In this document: positions 17,147 through 23,871 of the stretch, in pieces
Position numbering within the stretch: the stretch's first letter is position 1
Layout: the number at the start of each line of letters is the position of its first letter
Origin: an uncultured Lachnospiraceae bacterium
GTDB lineage: Bacteria; Bacillota; Clostridia; Lachnospirales; Lachnospiraceae
DNA: 39,832 bases
Direction: 5' to 3'
Assembly: GCA_949948715.1 (NCBI GenBank)
Contig: CATLGW010000023.1
Location: 1-39,832, forward strand
Translations under genes and position numbers: made by a program
Notes under the pieces: generated by a model
Told to the model about the DNA's origin: nothing
The model's database searches: none
Seen by the model: only the letters and a program-made list of their open reading frames with translations

Positions 17147-17299
17147 AATGTACTCCCGAAGAACGCACCCCGGAAAATGCTCCTCCGCATACTGTGAAAG
17201 TAGAAGCCTCTGCAGGGAGATGCTGCCGCTCTCCGCCCCATGTCTGCCGTCCTCCTTGGACAGGCGCAGATACATTGCCGCTCGATAATTTGTGTTCAT
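17144..17299 (-). CDS. Large serine recombinase, N-terminal part of an interrupted gene
   Basis: These 52 codons encode the start of a serine recombinase, with Tyr10-Leu-Arg-Leu-Ser14 as the catalytic motif (AAMYLRLSKEDG), then GSISLQRLLL and REYID. After Asp52 the frame enters the inner element and stops within two codons (AGA TAA). It is missed by ordinary gene calling because it is so short. GGGAGGT, seven bases before the ATG at 17299, is an excellent ribosome binding site and overlaps the stop codon of the truncated protease, so translation of the two should be coupled. The remaining 365 residues are at 3829-4926. Confidence 0.9.
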
Positions 17300-17304
17300 C
17301 CCTT

Positions 17305-17721
17305 TTACCTCCCTCCCAATGGCATCTGCACAACAGCCTCCCCCGAATCAATTACCGCCACCAGCACTCCTCTCCCGCCAAGCAGCGGCTCCTGCCGCAT
17401 CACCTGCTGCAGACAGGAGGTGTCGGCGGGCGCCACCTGGTAAAAGAACCGCTTGGGCATCTCCACATATTCAATCTCCTCCACCTGGGCCATCCGGTTT
17501 ACCATTCCCTCCGGAACGGTCAGAATGGCATAGCCGGCAATCAGATATTCCACCTGTATCCCCAGACTGCCAAGGCTCTCCAGACTGCCGTGATACTTTA
17601 CAATCAATTCCCAGGTTCGCTCCCTGCTGTCATATCCCACATTCAGGCTCTCCGTTCTTTCTCTGACAGCCTCCGGCGTCTCCAGCGCCAAAGCCAGCAA
17701 ATCCTCAAATTTTTGACTCAT
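17305..17721 (-). CDS. Csp-like S8 subtilisin protease, N-terminal part of an interrupted gene
   Basis: This part carries the propeptide-like domain (about 1-95; MSQKFEDLLALALETPEAV, then YLIAGYAILTVPEGMV) and the start of the catalytic domain with the Asp motif GVLVAVIDSG (Asp125, Gly127). Homology ends at the GGGG core (17344-17341), and the next twelve codons (EAVVQMPLGGR) come from the element before a TAA at 17305-17307. ATG at 17721 is preferred over the one at 17733, which lies inside a hairpin arm. The product as it stands has no His or Ser and cannot be active. Joined to 2432-3820 it forms a normal-length 588-aa protease. Confidence 0.92.
   Translation of the reverse strand: MSQKFEDLLALALETPEAVRERTESLNVGYDSRERTWELIVKYHGSLESLGSLGIQVEYLIAGYAILTVPEGMVNRMAQVEEIEYVEMPKRFFYQVAPADTSCLQQVMRQEPLLGGRGVLVAVIDSGEAVVQMPLGGR
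17322..17344 (-). other. Outer element attachment site, right junction
   Basis: The core GGGG is at 17344-17341 (minus strand). The arm CTGTTGTGCAGATGC (minus, 17336-17322) lies four bases from the core, the same distance as its inverted partner at 3826-3840. Confidence 0.85.
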
Positions 17722-17723
17722 AA

Positions 17724-17772
17724 AAACCCCCATATATATGCCCTTATAACATATATATGGGGGTTTCCTCCT
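17724..17772 (-). promoter_or_regulatory. AGGAGG separated from the protease start by a 17-bp hairpin
   Basis: On the minus strand AGGAGG (17772-17767) directly abuts AAACCCCCATATATATG (17766-17750 region). After a nine-base loop its exact complement follows and ends two bases before the ATG at 17721. Folding the hairpin would bring the ribosome binding site next to the start. The unfolded spacing (about 45 bases) would be too long. This resembles structured initiation regions described in phage T4. Confidence 0.75.
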
Positions 17773-17806
17773 ATGGTGCGGCTTTTGTTCCGCAATATAT
17801 TTGCAT

Positions 17807-17842
17807 CTATCTGCTCCCGATCTTTCCCTTCCCTCTGTCCAT
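17807..17842 (-). CDS. Possible 11-aa leader peptide (MDRGKGKIGSR)
   Basis: A strong AAGGAGGT precedes an ATG at 17842, giving an 11-codon, very basic reading frame between the aminopeptidase stop and the protease leader hairpin. A short coding frame with such a good ribosome binding site could be a leader peptide or chance. Nothing else supports it. Confidence 0.25.
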   Translation of the reverse strand: MDRGKGKIGSR

Positions 17843-17862
17843 ACCGACCTCCTTCTTCGCTC

Positions 17863-19158
17863 TCACTCCGTGAAAAATTCTTTTAAGGCCTTTATGCAGT
17901 ATAGGGTATCCTTCACCCCGGCGGTTTCCGCCGCGGAGTGCATGGCAAGCTGAGGCAGGCCGATATCCACCGACGACACGGATACATGAGCCGTGGAGAT
18001 ATTGCCCAGAGTGGAGCCCCCCGCCTGATCGGAACGGTTGGAATAAGTCTGGCAGGGCACTCCCGCGCGCCTGCAGATATCTCTCATCCTGGCGGCGGAA
18101 ACCCCGTCCGTGGTATACTTCTGGCCCCCGTGAAATTTGATTACGATTCCGCCGTTTAAATAAGGACGGTTGGTGGGATCGGCCTTCTCCGGATGATTGG
18201 GATGCACCCCGTGAGCGTTGTCTGCGGAAATCAGAAAACTCCCCGCGAGCAGACGCAGGAATCCCTCCCGGTCCGCGCCCAGACACCCGGCAATTCGCTC
18301 CAGCACATCCTCCAGGAAGGTGGAATCCGCCCCCTGTCCGGTGCCGCTTCCCACCTCCTCGTTGTCAAACACTGCGCACACATTGATATAGCCCCGGGGA
18401 ATGCTCTCCCCGAAGGCCCTGGCCGCCGCGTAGACACACTGCAGATCATCCAGTCTGGGGGACAGGACATACTCACCCCTCTCCCCAAGAATACGTCCCT
18501 TCTCCCGGACATAAAGAAACAAATCCTGCCCCAAAATATCCTCCGGCGCTGCCCCGGCCGCCTCCGCCGCCAGGCGAAGAAGCCCGTTACTGCCCCGGCC
18601 CTCAAAGGTCTCTGCAAAGAGAGGAGGCATATCCGTCTGGGGATTGTACTCCACCCCCTTATTCATCTCCCGGTTCATGTGGATGGCCAGATTGGGAATA
18701 ACCAACAGGTCCCTGTCTATATTTACCAGCCTGGTCACAATCCTGCCCTCCGAATCTCCCACCGCCACACGCCCGGCTACGGACAGGGCCCTGTCCATCC
18801 AGGAGGACAGGATCATCCCGCCGTACTTCTCCGTGTTCAGCCGAACATACCTGTCCTGCGCGGTCATCTCCGGATTCTCCTTCACCTTAAAAGAAGGGGA
18901 ATCGCTGTGGGCGGCCGCCAGGTGAAAGCCCCCGGCCTCCCCCTCCGGCAGACGAAACCCAATGAGAGAGGAATCGTTTCTCACCGTAAAATACCCCCGT
19001 CCGGGTATGAGCTCCCAGGGCTGTCCCTCCGAAAGCTGTTGAAATCCCTCCCCCAAAAGCATCCGTCTGACATTGTCCACCGCATGGAAGCAGCTTGGGC
19101 TATCCTCGATAAACCGCAGCATCTCCTCGGCGCAATCCCGATATTCCTTCACGCACAT
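17863..19158 (-). CDS. apeB: M18-family aspartyl-type aminopeptidase
   Basis: The 431-aa protein carries the M18 metal and catalytic motifs in order: AAAHSDSPSFKVK (His and Asp ligands), SPRLDDLQ, DNEEVGSGTGQGADS (base Glu and metal ligand), DNAHGVHPNHPEK and LAMHSAAETAG (final His). M18 enzymes are cytosolic dodecameric zinc enzymes that remove N-terminal, often acidic, residues from peptides. The frame is open to 19257, but the ATG at 19158 (MCVKEYRDCAEEML) follows AAGGGATG and fits family starts. It is 20 bp downstream of the DJ-1/PfpI gene on the same strand, so the two form an operon. Confidence 0.93.
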   Translation of the reverse strand: MCVKEYRDCAEEMLRFIEDSPSCFHAVDNVRRMLLGEGFQQLSEGQPWELIPGRGYFTVRNDSSLIGFRLPEGEAGGFHLAAAHSDSPSFKVKENPEMTAQDRYVRLNTEKYGGMILSSWMDRALSVAGRVAVGDSEGRIVTRLVNIDRDLLVIPNLAIHMNREMNKGVEYNPQTDMPPLFAETFEGRGSNGLLRLAAEAAGAAPEDILGQDLFLYVREKGRILGERGEYVLSPRLDDLQCVYAAARAFGESIPRGYINVCAVFDNEEVGSGTGQGADSTFLEDVLERIAGCLGADREGFLRLLAGSFLISADNAHGVHPNHPEKADPTNRPYLNGGIVIKFHGGQKYTTDGVSAARMRDICRRAGVPCQTYSNRSDQAGGSTLGNISTAHVSVSSVDIGLPQLAMHSAAETAGVKDTLYCIKALKEFFTE

Positions 19159-19177
19159 ATCACATCCCTTCCGCCGC

Positions 19178-19729
19178 CTACCTGCGGTATACGATGGCAT
19201 CCGCCATCTCCCGGGCCGCCTCCTTGCCCGCAAGCTCGCTAACAATGGCCAGGGCAAAGTCGATAGCGGTGCCCATCCCCCGGGAGGTGATCACATGCCC
19301 GGAGATCTCCACCGGGTCCTCCGTGACCTGGGCGCCCTCCAAATGGCTCTCAAAGGTGGGATAACAGCAGGCTCTTCTGCCCTTCAAATATCCTCTGTGA
19401 CCAAATATGCTGGGAGCCGCGCAGAGAGCCGCAATATATTTTCCCGCCTCATAAAAAGCGTCCACCCGTTTCATCAGTCCCTGATGGTTCTCCAGACCCT
19501 GGGTTCCCTTTTTGCCCCCGGGCAGCACCAGCATATCATACTGCTCAAAATCCGCCTCCTGAAAGAGCATATCCATCCTCACCGGGATATCGTGAGCTCC
19601 CCTCACCTCCACTGCGTCGTCCACCGACACCATGTCCACGGAAATTCCGCACCTGCGGCAGATATCCACCACCGTCAGCGCCTCGATCTCCTCATACCCC
19701 TCCGAAAAAAACACGGCAATTTTACTCAT
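19178..19729 (-). CDS. DJ-1/PfpI-family protein
   Basis: The protein (183 aa from the ATG at 19729, 187 aa from a GTG at 19741) has the DJ-1/PfpI fold. FFSEGYEEIEALTVVDICRR carries the conserved Glu, and AALCAAPSIFG carries the nucleophilic-elbow Cys, followed by TSRGMGTAIDFAL. Relatives include bacterial YajL and ThiJ-like proteins, linked to stress and to glyoxal or protein repair; the exact reaction is unknown here. AAGGAAAGGATG precedes the start. The promoter at 19947-19975 gives a long, repeat-filled 5' leader. Downstream, apeB follows after 20 bp. Confidence 0.9.
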   Translation of the reverse strand: MSKIAVFFSEGYEEIEALTVVDICRRCGISVDMVSVDDAVEVRGAHDIPVRMDMLFQEADFEQYDMLVLPGGKKGTQGLENHQGLMKRVDAFYEAGKYIAALCAAPSIFGHRGYLKGRRACCYPTFESHLEGAQVTEDPVEISGHVITSRGMGTAIDFALAIVSELAGKEAAREMADAIVYRR

Positions 19730-19759
19730 TTCAATCAACACATCCTTTCCTTATTTTAA

Positions 19760-19932
19760 GTTCCGCATCTGCCCTCCCAGTCCCATACCTGACAGAACAA
19801 TTTCCGTCTGTAGGGCATAGACGGACATTGTTCTGGGTACTGTTCGGGCAGATGCTGTAGATATAGTTCCGCTTCTGCCCTCCCAGCCCCATGCCTGACA
19901 GAACAATTTCCGTCTGTAGGGCATAGACGGAC
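19760..19932 (-). repeat. Two 67-bp palindromic repeats in the DJ-1 operon leader
   Basis: Copies at 19760-19826 and 19866-19932 (period 106 bp) differ at only a few positions. Each contains CCGTCT, a nine-base loop and AGACGG. Copy 1 is extended by CAGAACAAT/ATTGTTCTG and GCATCTGCCC/GGGCAGATGC into a nested hairpin of about 88 bases (19766-19853). Reading frames through the two copies differ, so they are not coding. They lie between a promoter and the start of the operon, so they are transcribed. Confidence 0.75.
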
Positions 19933-19946
19933 TTGTATTATTTTCC

Positions 19947-19975
19947 AGTATACACATTTTACCGGAATATTTCAA
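19947..19975 (-). promoter_or_regulatory. Sigma-A promoter for the DJ-1/aminopeptidase operon
   Basis: On the minus strand TTGAAA (19975-19970), 17 bases and TATACT (19952-19947) place the start of transcription just upstream of the two palindromic repeats. Confidence 0.7.
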
Positions 19976-19982
19976 TTAATAC

Positions 19983-20011
19983 TTGGCTTTGTCCAAAACC
20001 CGTGGTAAAAT
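19983..20011 (+). promoter_or_regulatory. Sigma-A-like promoter for the CYTH gene
   Basis: TTGGCT (19983-19988), a 17-base spacer and TAAAAT (20006-20011) lie 52 bp before the CYTH start. It is divergent from the DJ-1 promoter, whose -35 is only seven bases away, so the two may be co-regulated. Confidence 0.6.
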
Positions 20012-20063
20012 ACTGTTGAATGTCCACAATATTTGTAGATTTAAAAAGCAGCAAGAGGTTAAC

Positions 20064-20573
20064 ATGGAAATTGAACGCAAATTTATCTTAAAGTCACTGC
20101 CTGAAAATTTACAAAAGTACCCTTTCCACCGGATCGAGCAGGCCTATCTGTGCATCGACCCTGTGGTTCGTGTGCGCAGACAGGACGAGGAATACTATCT
20201 GACCTATAAGGGCTCAGGCATGATGGCCAGGGAGGAGAGCAATCTCCCCCTGAATAAACAGGCCTATTACCACCTCCTGCTGAAGGCGGACGGAAATGTG
20301 ATCTCCAAGAAACGCTATCTGATCCCGTTAGAGCACCCTGCGGTCAAGGAGGGGTACCCTATTCCCCCCAGAGATTACTGCCTCACCGTGGAACTGGATG
20401 TCTTTGATCCCCCCTTCGCCCCCCTGGTGCTGGCGGAGGTGGAGTTTGGAAGCAGGGAGGCTGCGGAAGCCTTCGCTCCCCCCGACTGGTTCGGCGAGGA
20501 GGTCACCTACCGCAAGGAATACCACAATTCCTACATGGCCATGAGCGATGTGGAGATGCCGGACCCCGATTAA
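20064..20573 (+). CDS. CYTH-domain protein
   Basis: The 169-aa protein begins MEIERKF, the ExExK signature of the CYTH (triphosphate tunnel metalloenzyme) fold, followed by paired basic and acidic strand residues (VRVRRQD, YYLTYKGSG, TVELDVF, AEVEFGS). Such proteins bind triphosphates and metal inside a beta barrel. Bacterial members hydrolyse inorganic triphosphate or, less often, make cAMP. The function here is not fixed by sequence. AAGAGG precedes the ATG at 20064. It is a lone plus-strand gene, ending at a terminator that overlaps the malQ stop. Confidence 0.87.
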   Translation: MEIERKFILKSLPENLQKYPFHRIEQAYLCIDPVVRVRRQDEEYYLTYKGSGMMAREESNLPLNKQAYYHLLLKADGNVISKKRYLIPLEHPAVKEGYPIPPRDYCLTVELDVFDPPFAPLVLAEVEFGSREAAEAFAPPDWFGEEVTYRKEYHNSYMAMSDVEMPDPD

Positions 20574-20579
20574 ACGCAC

Positions 20580-20604
20580 ACGGAAGGATGTCAAATCCTT
20601 CCGT
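20580..20604 (+). terminator. Hairpin between convergent CYTH and malQ genes
   Basis: ACGGAAGGAT (20580-20589) pairs perfectly with ATCCTTCCGT (20595-20604) over a five-base loop. A weak T-rich stretch follows on the plus strand. The stem includes the malQ stop codon. Confidence 0.65.
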
Positions 20605-22075
20605 ATAATTTTGCCGTTTTTTTAATTTTTGCCGCAAGCTCCTTAGACAGCGCCCTCTCGTCCATACGCCATCTCCAATTGATTCCCAGGGTGGAGGGCA
20701 CGTTGATGCGCGCCTCGCTTCCCAGCTCCAGATAATCCTGTATGGGGATGATGGCCGTATCCGCACAGCTTCCCAGAGCAGCCCGAACGCAGGCCCAGGG
20801 CAGCTCGCGCTTGCTCTCCACTCCCAGATATTGCATGGCAAACCTCGCGTCCTTTGCGGACAGCCCCCTCACCCAGCCCAGGGTTGTGTCGTTGTCGTGG
20901 GTGCCGGTGTAGACCACGGCGTTTTTCTCATAATTGTGGGGCAGATATTCGCTGTCCTGCCATGCCTCAAAGGCAAACTGCAGAATTTTCATGCCGGGAT
21001 ACCCGGTCTTCTTCACCAGCTTCACCACGCTGTCCGTGAGAAAACCCAAATCCTCCGCAATCACAGGCTTTTTCCCCACGGTCTTCTTGAGAGTTCCAAA
21101 GAGCTCATAGCCCGGCCCCTTCTCCCAATGTCCGTTCTCGGCGGTCTCATCCCCGTAGGGTACGAACCAGTATGCGTCAAATCCTCGGAAATGATCGATT
21201 CTCACAATATCGTACAGCTCATAGCAGTAGGCGATCCTCTGAATCCACCACTTATATTCCGTCTTTCTGTGATACTTCCAATCGTACAGGGGATTACCCC
21301 ACAACTGTCCCGTGACGGCAAACACATCCGGAGGGCAGCCGGCCACTCCGATGGGCTTTCCCTCCTCATCCAACAAAAACAGCCTGGGATTCGCCCAGGT
21401 ATCCGCGCTGTCAAAGGCCACATAGATGGGGATATCCCCCACGATCTCAATCCCTTTTTTGTTGGCATAGCCCTTTAAGGCGCTCCACTGCTCCCAAAAC
21501 AGATATTGCTGAAAACGGTAGAAGTCAATCTCCGCCTCCAGCTTCTCCCTGTATCTGGCCAGCGCCTTCTTCTTGCGAAGCCTGATATCCTCATCCCACT
21601 CCAGAAAACAGACGCCACCGAAGAAATCCTTCACCGCCATAAAAAGGGCATAATCCTCCAGCCAGTACCGGTTTCTCTCCACAAAGTCAAGATATTTTGC
21701 CCGATTACCCAGCCCCCTCTCCATGGCCCTTCCCCAGGCCTTCTTCAGAGCCTTAAAGCGGGAGAAATAGATCTTCTCATAGTCTATATCATGGGGGTCA
21801 TCCCCAAAATCATAGGAGTCGCACTCTTCCCTTGTCAGATATCCCTTCCTGATCAAAAGCTCCAGATCAATATAGTAGGGATTCCCCGCAAAGGTGGAGA
21901 AAGACTGGTAGGGCGAATCTCCATACCCCGTGGGCCCCAGGGGAAGAATCTGCCACAGTCTCTGCCCCGACCGCACCAGAAAATCTACAAAGTCATAGCT
22001 GGCCTTTCCGAATGTCCCGATTCCGTAGCGGGACGGGATAGCGGATATGGGCATCAAAATACCCGATCTTCTCAT
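20591..22075 (-). CDS. malQ: 4-alpha-glucanotransferase
   Basis: The 494-aa protein is a GH77 amylomaltase of standard bacterial length. Typical motifs are SPYQSFSTFAGNPYYIDL, GCPPDVFAVTGQLWGNPLYDW, VRIDHFRGFDAYW (nucleophile Asp), AEDLGFLTDSV (acid/base Glu) and YTGTHDNDTT (transition-state Asp). It transfers glucan segments between maltodextrins in the cytosol, in starch or glycogen use. The ATG at 22075 follows AAGGTGA. The diguanylate cyclase gene lies 25 bp upstream on the same strand, so the two may share a transcript, though no functional link is apparent. Confidence 0.95.
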   Translation of the reverse strand: MRRSGILMPISAIPSRYGIGTFGKASYDFVDFLVRSGQRLWQILPLGPTGYGDSPYQSFSTFAGNPYYIDLELLIRKGYLTREECDSYDFGDDPHDIDYEKIYFSRFKALKKAWGRAMERGLGNRAKYLDFVERNRYWLEDYALFMAVKDFFGGVCFLEWDEDIRLRKKKALARYREKLEAEIDFYRFQQYLFWEQWSALKGYANKKGIEIVGDIPIYVAFDSADTWANPRLFLLDEEGKPIGVAGCPPDVFAVTGQLWGNPLYDWKYHRKTEYKWWIQRIAYCYELYDIVRIDHFRGFDAYWFVPYGDETAENGHWEKGPGYELFGTLKKTVGKKPVIAEDLGFLTDSVVKLVKKTGYPGMKILQFAFEAWQDSEYLPHNYEKNAVVYTGTHDNDTTLGWVRGLSAKDARFAMQYLGVESKRELPWACVRAALGSCADTAIIPIQDYLELGSEARINVPSTLGINWRWRMDERALSKELAAKIKKTAKLYGRI

Positions 22076-22100
22076 ATACTGTCACCTTCCTGTCGCAATT

Positions 22101-23744
22101 CTAACGAATTTCCCCTCCGCCGTTCTTCTGCTTCATGGAAAATTTCTCATTGTACATCATTTTGTCCGCCCGCCTGGCCGTGTCGTCGATATTGTAGTCT
22201 ATCCGCCTGTCGTAGGATTCATACCCGCAGGCGATCTGCATGAACACCCCCTGACCGGAGGCATTGAAACGATCCACCTGCTCTTTCAGACGGCCCACCA
22301 GGAGCTTACACTTTTTGAGCGTGCTGTTCTTTAAAAGCACGCAGAATTCATCCCCTCCCATGCGATAGCAGTCCCCTTCCTCGCCGAAGATATTTCGGAT
22401 GATCTCGGCGCTGGATTTGATATAGAGATCCCCCTTCTCATGGCCCAGGGTGTCGTTGCACTTTTTCAGATCATTCAGATCGAAGACCACCACAATACAG
22501 TGATCCGGATCAAACTCAGGATTGTCCACAAACGCCGCATAGGCCGTTCTGTTATAGAGTCCCGTGAGCTGGTCGTGATAGGCCATCCGCTCGAAACTCT
22601 TGGCCCGCATACCGATGGCCATAAGCTGCTTTGCCTCCCGGATAGACGCCACTCCCAGGACAACAATGTAGATCAGGAAGCCTAACATTCCCAGCACTCC
22701 CACTGTTTTTCCCCCGGTGACATAAAAAATCAGAAGATCCAGTCCAAAGCCCGCAAAACAGAAGCCCATGCAGAGCACAGTCCTCTTAAGCCGCACGTTC
22801 CAGCCCGTGGACCGCAGCTCCCGTACCGTCATACAGAAACAGACTCCCATGAGGAAAACCATCTGTATATGCGTCAGAAACAGGGTCTGGCGCAGATCCG
22901 CCACCCCTGCAAGCTGCAGGATCAATACCGCGGCAATCTCTATAAGGCTGGAAAAACAGGGGATATACCAGACCGGACTCTCCCCGTTTTGATAGTGCTC
23001 CTTGATAAAGAGAGCAAAGGGAACGCTGGCCATAAGCAGCGCAAAAAAAGGAATACTTGATATCACCGGATGCAGGGGCAGCAGCGCCTTCACCGTCTCG
23101 GTATCCGCAAACTTCCACGCCCCCAGGTGAATTGCAAAAATCCCCAGCATCGCCAGGCTGCGGTCTATCTCGGAATTGTTGCGGTTGTATATCGTGTATC
23201 CTATGAAGACAAAGCCGATGACTATGGTGGCAATGGCAAAAAATATGGTCCAGAAATCCTTGCGCAGCAAATCTGCCGATATATCGTACTTGGAGCCGAA
23301 ATAAAAATCCGGCACCGCGTCAATAGCGCTCTTGTAGACAGGAATCAGTTCTATCTTTAGGGTCTTACCGTTGTCCTCATCCAAAAACTTGAGCTGATTC
23401 CAGACACAGCCCGGCGTACTCCCGAAAAGATTCTCTCTGTCCGGCCTCATACTATAGACGCATTCCTCATCCAGATATACTTCCACATTCTGGTGTCTGG
23501 AATAGAACATCAATGTGCGGTAATCCGCCGCCACACCCTCCACCGTCCAGGTATAGCGCTGCCTGACCCCCATGGGCGCACCGTCGTCCTCCACGCTCTC
23601 CGCGGTACATTGCTCCACAGTCTCATAGCCTCCGCCCGTCCTCTGATTCTTTAGGGAAAGGGAGAAGGCAAACGCTATGTAGCACTGCAGCAGCACCGTA
23701 AACAGAAGCGCCGCCAGATAAACCATCTGCACTGTTTTTTTCAT
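22101..23744 (-). CDS. Membrane GGDEF diguanylate cyclase
   Basis: The 547-aa protein has an N-terminal membrane helix (about 5-28), an extracytoplasmic sensor of about 140 residues, seven further hydrophobic segments (about 175-375) and a C-terminal GGDEF domain (about 400-540). This order resembles 7TMR-DISM receptors. The active-site RMGGDEF is intact, so it probably makes cyclic di-GMP. The RxxD inhibitory site expected a few residues upstream is absent (GEEGDCYRMGGDEF). ATG at 23744 is preferred over the open frame to 23867, because AAGGAAAA precedes it and a terminator lies at 23802-23837, inside the longer frame. Confidence 0.9.
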   Translation of the reverse strand: MKKTVQMVYLAALLFTVLLQCYIAFAFSLSLKNQRTGGGYETVEQCTAESVEDDGAPMGVRQRYTWTVEGVAADYRTLMFYSRHQNVEVYLDEECVYSMRPDRENLFGSTPGCVWNQLKFLDEDNGKTLKIELIPVYKSAIDAVPDFYFGSKYDISADLLRKDFWTIFFAIATIVIGFVFIGYTIYNRNNSEIDRSLAMLGIFAIHLGAWKFADTETVKALLPLHPVISSIPFFALLMASVPFALFIKEHYQNGESPVWYIPCFSSLIEIAAVLILQLAGVADLRQTLFLTHIQMVFLMGVCFCMTVRELRSTGWNVRLKRTVLCMGFCFAGFGLDLLIFYVTGGKTVGVLGMLGFLIYIVVLGVASIREAKQLMAIGMRAKSFERMAYHDQLTGLYNRTAYAAFVDNPEFDPDHCIVVVFDLNDLKKCNDTLGHEKGDLYIKSSAEIIRNIFGEEGDCYRMGGDEFCVLLKNSTLKKCKLLVGRLKEQVDRFNASGQGVFMQIACGYESYDRRIDYNIDDTARRADKMMYNEKFSMKQKNGGGEIR

Positions 23745-23801
23745 CCGTATTTTCCTTAAGCCACTGCAGCTCTTCCTTTCTGTTCCGACGGCCAAATCCC
23801 A

Positions 23802-23837
23802 AAGCGCAAGGCAGATAAGTTCATCTGTCTTGCGCTT
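23802..23837 (-). terminator. Terminator after the CaCA antiporter gene
   Basis: AAGCGCAAGGCAGAT (23802-23816) pairs with ATCTGTCTTGCGCTT (23823-23837) over a six-base loop, with one G-U pair. It separates the antiporter gene from the diguanylate cyclase gene. The T-tract is weak. Confidence 0.65.
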
Positions 23838-23871
23838 ATTATAGCACTCTCCCGCACTTTCATGCAACCTG

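Larger units (their letters stand above)
3818..17344 (-). mobile_element. Outer serine-recombinase element inserted in the protease gene
   Basis: The element separates the two protease halves, both on the minus strand. Equivalent core positions differ by 13,523 bp. Subtracting the nested inner element (12,217 bp) leaves 1,306 bp, of which 1,254 bp is a single 417-codon recombinase gene plus its stop. In its original form it was therefore little more than attP plus integrase. Excision at GGGG gives GAT TCG GGG ATA GAA TAT, restoring Asp-Ser-Gly-Ile-Glu-Tyr in frame. The direct orientation of the cores predicts excision, not inversion. Confidence 0.88.

Noticed and set aside
3818..17344. Inversion, not excision, between the two protease halves
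   Set aside because: Both halves and both cores point the same way, which predicts deletion of the intervening DNA as a circle.
3818..17344. Prophage or conjugative element
   Set aside because: No capsid, tail, terminase, relaxase, coupling protein, type IV secretion or replication gene is visible in the interval.
19751..19975. 74-aa reading frame through the palindromic repeats
   Set aside because: The two repeat copies are read in different frames, so protein conservation is not what keeps them alike.
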